Assembly (NCBI RefSeq): GCF_039539485.1 | Contig: NZ_BAABDF010000007.1 | Location: 372,001 to 436,000 of the forward strand | Source: Celeribacter arenosi | Lineage (GTDB): Bacteria; Pseudomonadota; Alphaproteobacteria; Rhodobacterales; Rhodobacteraceae | Length of the DNA stretch: 64,000 bases | Direction: 5' to 3' | Shown here: positions 59,287 to 64,000 of the stretch, one piece after another | How positions within the stretch are numbered: position 1 is the stretch's first letter | Layout of the letters: every line of letters begins with the position of its first letter | Program-made: the position numbers and the translations under genes | The notes under the pieces: model-generated | The model's database searches: none | What the model saw: only the letters and a program-made list of their open reading frames with translations | Told to the model about the DNA's origin: nothing

Positions 59287-60564
59287 TTAGACAGTCACGT
59301 CCTGAGTGCTCAGAATTTCGATCACCATCGCAGCGGTCCACGTGAAATGCGCGCCACCACAGGGTTCTGCCGTGATCGGGTCGTAGTATTCGGCAAACCC
59401 GCTTCGATGGATCAGGCGCACGCAATCCGCGTTGATACGGTCCACCATCTCTGATTTCCCTGCGCGCTTTAATCCATCCGCGATCATGTAATTGACGATC
59501 AGCCAGACCGGACCACGCCAGTAGCGCAAACCTTCGAACTCTGCAGCCCTCGGATCGTGACTCGGCACGAGGTAGTTGCACGCCTCTGCCAGCGACTCGA
59601 TCCGGCGCGTGAGGGCCGCTGCCTTGTCAGGGGGGATATCCGCGAAGGCGGCAAGAATTCCGGCGACCGAGGGACTTTCAATGAGTGTGCCCGATATGCG
59701 GTCATAGCAGAGATATTGGCCGTACTCCTCGCTCCACAGCGTCGCCATCGCTGCATTGCCTTTTTGCGCCATCGCGCGCGATTGCGCCGCGATGGTCGGC
59801 TCGCCAAGTTCGTCCGCCAATTCAGCCAGGTCTGCGCAGGAGCGTATCAAAATCGCATTGAACCCCGGATCGACGACCCGAAACGGCGAGGCGTCGTGCA
59901 GTTTGGTGTTATCCCATCCAAGATTGCGGAACTTCTGCACCAGCCAGATGTAGCGTTTGTACTGCTCGTCCGACGGGCGATGCGCGGGGTTGGCGTGGGT
60001 CGTGTCGCGACGGGTAAACGGGGCCACACCTTCGGTTGGCACGCGTTGGAATGCGACGTCCCAATCCACCGAATTGTCGCGTCCCGTTTCCCAAGGGTGG
60101 ATGATCGCAACCAATCCGGTGCCCTGTGGATCGCGGTTGAGATAGAACCACTGATGCCACGCGTGGATGAGCGGCAAGAGCGCCCGCGCCCGCGCCGTAG
60201 CGAGCGGTTTGTCCGTCGCGCGATCATACATGCGGCGAACGGCAAAGCCTGCGACGGGCGGTTGGGTGATGCCCGACGTGGGGACCGGGCGCTCGGTTCC
60301 CCAAATGTCGGGACCGGGAAAATAGCCCTCGTCAACTTGGTGAAAGATGATGTGTGGCACCATCCCGTCGTCCCATTGGTTCTCGAAAAGCGTGTCAATT
60401 TCGGTCCACGCCCGCGCTTCGTCGAAATGGGCAAAACCTAGCGCACTCAATGCGCTATCCCAGTTCCATTGAAACGGATAAAGCCCATGGGTGGGGACCG
60501 TGTAGGTGCCGCGGTCATTGTCGCGAAGCACCTGCTTGGCGTGTTCGATTAGGTCGTTTTCCAT
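59287..60564 (-). CDS. MGH1/GH63-like glycoside hydrolase (glucosylglycerate or mannosylglycerate hydrolase type)
   Basis: A 425-residue (alpha/alpha)6-barrel hydrolase of the MGH1-like group. Near the start, GLYPFQWNWDSALSALGFAHFD carries a conserved acidic residue; ENQWDDGMVPHIIFH, HPWETGRDNSVDWD and YWRGPVWLIVNYM are the other blocks. Known relatives hydrolyse mannosylglycerate, glucosylglycerate or related alpha-glycosides. No signal peptide is seen, so it acts in the cytoplasm on an imported substrate, consistent with the ABC importer genes just upstream. ATG 60564 is chosen; an upstream in-frame start adds eight residues overlapping nothing conserved. Confidence 0.85.
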   Translation of the reverse strand: MENDLIEHAKQVLRDNDRGTYTVPTHGLYPFQWNWDSALSALGFAHFDEARAWTEIDTLFENQWDDGMVPHIIFHQVDEGYFPGPDIWGTERPVPTSGITQPPVAGFAVRRMYDRATDKPLATARARALLPLIHAWHQWFYLNRDPQGTGLVAIIHPWETGRDNSVDWDVAFQRVPTEGVAPFTRRDTTHANPAHRPSDEQYKRYIWLVQKFRNLGWDNTKLHDASPFRVVDPGFNAILIRSCADLAELADELGEPTIAAQSRAMAQKGNAAMATLWSEEYGQYLCYDRISGTLIESPSVAGILAAFADIPPDKAAALTRRIESLAEACNYLVPSHDPRAAEFEGLRYWRGPVWLIVNYMIADGLKRAGKSEMVDRINADCVRLIHRSGFAEYYDPITAEPCGGAHFTWTAAMVIEILSTQDVTV

Positions 60565-60574
60565 GTTTGGTATC

Positions 60575-61618
60575 TCACGCGACTGCAAAAGTGGTGTCGG
60601 GGTCGAACCAGCGCACGCGGTCCGAATGTGGGGCGAGGGTCAGTTTCTGACCCGGTTGAACCGTGGTTTCACTGTCCAGAATGACCCGGAATATCGTTCC
60701 GTCGATCTCACAGGTGACAAGAACATGCGCACCGAGCGGTTCGACCACTTTTGCGGTCGCCACGAGTCCTTGGTCGGCAAGGGACATGTCTTCCGGCCGG
60801 ATCGCAAACTTCAGCGCCGCATTGTTGGTGCGCGGACCGTCAATGGTCTGGCCTGCAACCTGCCATTTGCCATCGCCTGCCGCGTTTGCGGGCAAGAAAT
60901 TCATGGGCGGATTGCCGATGAAGCTCGCCACGAATTCGGCTGAGGGGTTGCGGTACACCTCGATTGGCGACGCCGCTTGCACGATTTTGCCCTGATGCAT
61001 GACGCTGATGCGGTCGGCCATGCTCATGGCTTCCACTTGATCGTGGGTTACATAGATCGCGGTTGTTTTGCTCTCAGCCAGCACGCCTTTGAGCTCCGCG
61101 CGCATCTCCATGCGCAGCAACGCATCGAGGTTCGACAGGGGTTCGTCCATCAGGATAACGTCCGGCTCCATCGCCAAGGCACGCGCGACGGCAACGCGCT
61201 GGCGCTGACCGCCGGACAACTCACCGGAATACCGTTTCAACAGCTGTTCGATATGCATCAGCGTGGCAACCCGCTCGACCCGGCGTGTCACCTCGTCATT
61301 TGGCAATTTCTGCATGCGCAGGCCAAAACCGATGTTTTCGAACACCGTGAGATGGGGGAAGACCGCGTAGTTTTGAAACACCATCGCGATGCCGCGGTCT
61401 TTCGGGGACAGGTGGTCGATCCGACGCCCACCGATCCAGACCTCGCCGGAGGTCGCGGTTTCCAGCCCCGCGATGATGCGCAGCAACGTGGATTTTCCGC
61501 AGCCGGACGCACCGAGCAAGACCATGAATTCCTGATCCGCAATGGTGAGATTGATGTCCTGTAGCGCCTGATAGGCACCAAAGGTCTTGGCAACGTTCTT
61601 GATTAGGATTTCGGCCAT
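60575..61618 (-). CDS. ABC transporter ATP-binding protein (MalK/UgpC type)
   Basis: A 347-residue ATPase of the carbohydrate-uptake CUT1 family. Walker A GASGCGKST is at residues 36-44, LSGGQ at 134-138 and DEPLSNLDALLR follows. The C-terminal regulatory TOBE domain occupies the last 110 residues. It would energise the two permeases encoded upstream. ATG 61618 gives MAEILIKNVAKTFGAY, the standard start. The hydrolase gene begins 10 bases after its stop. Confidence 0.93.
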   Translation of the reverse strand: MAEILIKNVAKTFGAYQALQDINLTIADQEFMVLLGASGCGKSTLLRIIAGLETATSGEVWIGGRRIDHLSPKDRGIAMVFQNYAVFPHLTVFENIGFGLRMQKLPNDEVTRRVERVATLMHIEQLLKRYSGELSGGQRQRVAVARALAMEPDVILMDEPLSNLDALLRMEMRAELKGVLAESKTTAIYVTHDQVEAMSMADRISVMHQGKIVQAASPIEVYRNPSAEFVASFIGNPPMNFLPANAAGDGKWQVAGQTIDGPRTNNAALKFAIRPEDMSLADQGLVATAKVVEPLGAHVLVTCEIDGTIFRVILDSETTVQPGQKLTLAPHSDRVRWFDPDTTFAVA

Positions 61619-61647
61619 TTCGATGGTTCCTTTTTCGATCGCGCCGA

Positions 61648-62487
61648 CTAGCGGTTCGCGATGCCCCACATGGCAAAGAGGTATTTGCGTACGGCGAAGA
61701 TGAAGATCAGCGCAGGCACGACGAGGATGAATCCGCCGGCAAATTTCAAATGCAGCGGTGAGGTATCGAGGTTTTGCAGCAGGAACGCCGTGAGGGTCCG
61801 GTTTTCAATGGTCAACACAGCGGCCGCAAAAACTTCGTTCCACGAGATCACGAAGGCGAAGATTGCCGATGCCGTGATCCCGGGTAGGATCAGAGGAAGA
61901 ACGACTTTGGTGAATGCGGTCAGCCGTGTGCAGCCCAGCGTCCATGCCGCCTCTTCGAGTTCGATCGGGATGCCGGAGAACAGCGAAAAGGTAATCAACA
62001 CCGCAAAAGGGATCGCCAATGTCGTATGCACCAGCGCAAGCCCAAAAGCCGTGTCGTCCAACCCCGTGCGGATGAACATCACGGCCAATGGCAGCGCGAG
62101 CAGGGGCAGTGGAAACGCCCGCGTCAACAGGATCAGAAGCCGGAAGAGGCCTTTGCCGCGAAACTCGAAGCGCGACAGTGCATAACCGGCGGGCGCGCCG
62201 ACGAGGATCGACATGACCATCGTCATGGCCGCAACGAGAACCGAGTTTTTTAGCGCCGCGAGCATCCCGGCGAACCCGGCAAAGAACTTCAGACTACCCA
62301 AGTCAAACTCGGGAAAGAGAGGTTTGGGAAAACTCGTGACCGTTTCGGGGGAGGACAGCGTGTTGATCATCAGAAAATAGATCGGCACGATCACCCACGC
62401 ACACAGGAGGACCACTGCGGACACATAGAGAAACTTACCCGATTTTCGCGTATCTCTGGGCAGATCAACGCTGGCTGCATCGGTCAT
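61648..62487 (-). CDS. Carbohydrate ABC transporter permease (MalG type)
   Basis: A 279-residue inner-membrane protein with six predicted helices. The cytoplasmic EAA loop reads EEAAWTLGCTRLTAFTKVVLPLILPG, which docks on the ATPase. The N-terminal helix VVLLCAWVIVPIYFLMINTL and the long periplasmic stretch are typical of MalG-type subunits. The start overlaps the stop of the other permease (62484-62487, ATGA). Confidence 0.93.
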   Translation of the reverse strand: MTDAASVDLPRDTRKSGKFLYVSAVVLLCAWVIVPIYFLMINTLSSPETVTSFPKPLFPEFDLGSLKFFAGFAGMLAALKNSVLVAAMTMVMSILVGAPAGYALSRFEFRGKGLFRLLILLTRAFPLPLLALPLAVMFIRTGLDDTAFGLALVHTTLAIPFAVLITFSLFSGIPIELEEAAWTLGCTRLTAFTKVVLPLILPGITASAIFAFVISWNEVFAAAVLTIENRTLTAFLLQNLDTSPLHLKFAGGFILVVPALIFIFAVRKYLFAMWGIANR

Positions 62488-63329
62488 ATCGTGGCTCCCT
62501 TCGGTACGCGCAGAATGCGCAGGATGACGAGCGTGAAGGCGATCGAGATCGCGAGAATGATCAGGGCCATCGCGGCAGCCGCACCATTGTTGAGTAGATC
62601 AAACTGATAGGCATAGGTTTCGCCCATAAGTACCGGAAACAGCGTTCCACCCAGCGCGGCGACGACGGCGAAGATCTCGAAGGCGAGGATCACGCGCAGC
62701 ACCAATGCGGTTTGCAATGACGGGCGCAGCATAGGCAGGGTGATACGCAGGAACCGCTTCCAGGGGGATGCGCCGAAAACCTCGGCCGCTTCATAATATT
62801 CTTTCGGGATCAGCCCGATACCGGCCACGAGGATAACAAGCATGATCGCGGTGGCGCGCCAGATTTCGGCGAGCGCAATGGCGAGAAAGACGACACCGGG
62901 ATGCTGGTAGGAGAGGAGGTTGACCGGTCTGTCGACGATCCCCAGACCACTCATCATCGTGTTGAGGAAGCCGGATTGCTCGAAAATCGCCAACCAGATC
63001 AGGCCCGCGGCAAGATCGGAAATGCCCAGTGGGATCGTCCAGATATAGAGTACCAGATCGCGGCCCTTTTGCATCCGGTTGACCATAGTTGCCATGAGCA
63101 ACGCCAGAGCCAGCTGGATCGGGACCACCGCTGCAGCGAGCAGCAGGGTATTTTTCAAAGAAATCGGGAACTTCCAGTAGCTGACGACTTCGCGGAAATT
63201 CTCGAGGCTGAAACCTGAGCCTGTTCCGAATGCCTGCTGGGCCACCAGAACGAAGGGGTAGAGGAAGAACACACACAAGAAGATCGTGACCGGCAGGATC
63301 AGCACATAGGGCAATATCCGAGCGTTCAT
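62484..63329 (-). CDS. Sugar ABC transporter permease (MalF type)
   Basis: A 281-residue inner-membrane protein with six helices, the first being YVLILPVTIFLCVFFLYPFV. The EAA loop is YYEAAEVFGASPWKRFLRITLPMLRP. It is the first permease of the operon, 100 bases downstream of the binding-protein gene, and overlaps the MalG-type gene. Confidence 0.92.
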   Translation of the reverse strand: MNARILPYVLILPVTIFLCVFFLYPFVLVAQQAFGTGSGFSLENFREVVSYWKFPISLKNTLLLAAAVVPIQLALALLMATMVNRMQKGRDLVLYIWTIPLGISDLAAGLIWLAIFEQSGFLNTMMSGLGIVDRPVNLLSYQHPGVVFLAIALAEIWRATAIMLVILVAGIGLIPKEYYEAAEVFGASPWKRFLRITLPMLRPSLQTALVLRVILAFEIFAVVAALGGTLFPVLMGETYAYQFDLLNNGAAAAMALIILAISIAFTLVILRILRVPKGATI

Positions 63330-63379
63330 CGCGGCGCTCCAATCTGGCGCTCAGGCGCCTTGTGAAGTGGGGGGTGTCC

Positions 63380-63395
63380 GGGCCCATCGGGGCCC
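63380..63395 (-). other. Stem-loop after the binding-protein gene
   Basis: GGGCCC is repeated on both sides of an ATCG loop and pairs with itself; a second hairpin GGCGC/GCGCC lies at 63344-63357. No T-run follows, so a transcript-stabilising role after the binding-protein gene is more likely than termination. Confidence 0.5.
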
Positions 63396-63429
63396 AGACA
63401 GTTGATCGGTTTGGATCGTTGCGCGTCGA

Positions 63430-64000
63430 TTACTCGACAGGGCATGCTCCATCGGAGGGTGCATCAGGCGCCCAGCATGGTGCACCGGTTTCTTCCATGA
63501 TCGCGGCCAGTTGGCCTTTTTGATCATCGAGAACCGCGCGGATGTCCTGACGGGCCAAAACGATACGTTCGAAGGCATCGACAAAGACGCGGTTGAAGTC
63601 GCCGCCTTTGTCACCAAGTCCCGCGGGCAACAGGCCCGGGTTGGCATCGGCAGAGCCACTCATTTTAGCAACGGCTGCACCAGCGGCCTGAACAGAGGCC
63701 GGCAGATCGTCTGGCAGATCAACGTCGACAACGGGGAAGAAGTTCGTCGCACGCAGTGTTTCGATCTGTGTTTCCGGTTTCAGCATATAGGCGACCAATG
63801 CTTTGGCAGCGTCCATGTCAGGTGCTGTGCGCGGGATTGCGACACCGGCGAGAACCGGCATAAAGCCGCGCCCGGTTGGACCTGCAGGGGCAGGGAAAGC
63901 CACGAAATCATCCGGCATGTCGTTAAACGCCTGCGCCAGACGGGATGTGTGGTCAAAAACGATCCACGCTTCGCCCGAAATCAACTGTTCCTGCATGAAG
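63430..64000 (-). CDS. ABC transporter extracellular solute-binding protein, C-terminal fragment
   Basis: The frame is open from the stop at 63430 to the right edge, so about 190 residues are seen and the N-terminus is outside. VAFPAPAGPTGRGFMPVLAGVAIPRTAPDMDAAKALVAYML is typical of the C-terminal lobe of CUT1-type binding proteins. The tail ends in a Cys-containing segment. With the two permeases and ATPase it forms a binding-protein-dependent importer. The substrate is likely the glycoside cut by the MGH1-like hydrolase. Confidence 0.82.
   Translation of the reverse strand, partial: FMQEQLISGEAWIVFDHTSRLAQAFNDMPDDFVAFPAPAGPTGRGFMPVLAGVAIPRTAPDMDAAKALVAYMLKPETQIETLRATNFFPVVDVDLPDDLPASVQAAGAAVAKMSGSADANPGLLPAGLGDKGGDFNRVFVDAFERIVLARQDIRAVLDDQKGQLAAIMEETGAPCWAPDAPSDGACPVE

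Noticed and set aside
1..64000. CRISPR arrays, tRNA or rRNA genes, IS elements, prophage or integration sites
   Set aside because: No regularly spaced repeats, tRNA T-loop patterns, transposase or integrase signatures were seen.

Overview
The window is a chromosomal segment of an alphaproteobacterium, almost certainly Rhodobacterales (Roseobacter/Paracoccus relatives). The grounds are the gene order coxB-ctaB-small membrane gene-ctaG-coxC-SURF1-thrC-M16 peptidase, the Rhodobacterales-type Flp/Tad locus with its GAVTVDW pilins, the ligase-associated helicase/PdeM pair, the TAXI-type TRAP transporter and the moderately high GC. No rRNA, tRNA, IS element, prophage or CRISPR array was seen. One run of 59 N (19358-19416) breaks a gene.

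Layout. 1-7.9 kb: the 3' end of ftsH with its terminator, a trans-aconitate methyltransferase, a chorismate mutase coupled to folD, an AAA ATPase, a 3-hydroxyisobutyrate-dehydrogenase-like enzyme whose ribosome binding site lies in a hairpin, and the DNA-damage helicase/PdeM pair. 7.9-18.9 kb (minus strand): a tight adherence (Tad/Flp) pilus locus with prepilin peptidase, two TadD-like TPR lipoproteins, TadC, TadB, CpaF, CpaE/TadZ, an OmpA-like lipoprotein, secretin CpaC, CpaB and two small pilins. It is cut by terminators into several transcription units. 19.3-23.4 kb: a lytic transglycosylase carrying the gap, then scoA and scoB (3-oxoacid CoA-transferase) separated by a GSCFA-domain protein and an SGNH-like protein. 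23.5-29.1 kb: topA, dprA and tldD on the minus strand.

29.3-37 kb is the aa3-type cytochrome c oxidase subunit II/III and assembly operon, followed by threonine synthase, an M16 peptidase and an acetyltransferase. coxA is not in the window. A perfect FNR-type box lies between tldD and coxB. 36.9-51.8 kb is housekeeping: an exported MBL-fold protein, DUF1697, an FAD-linked oxidase, the apt-mtnP methylthioadenosine salvage pair, a SulP transporter, a flavin reductase, a GNAT, EcsC, ptsP, lysC, DUF1178, Nudix and the Kdo transferase.

52-59.2 kb is a catabolic island: a class III aminotransferase coupled to a beta-keto acid cleavage enzyme (BKACE), a divergent RpiR regulator, and a TAXI-TRAP transporter with its universal stress protein. 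Two TGAAACAAA-type repeats 31 bp apart sit in the divergent promoter. 59.3-64 kb is an ABC sugar or compatible-solute importer (binding protein cut by the right edge) ending in an MGH1/GH63-like hydrolase.

The most interesting signals are regulatory or arrangement-based: the occluded Shine-Dalgarno at 3953-3976, the inverted repeat at the helicase start, the nested hairpin before ctaB, the CtrA-like site and palindrome upstream of dprA, the FNR box, the RpiR repeats and the split sco operon. I did not find a clearly undescribed multi-gene system. The BKACE/TAXI island and the GSCFA/SGNH pair are the best candidates for undocumented biochemistry.
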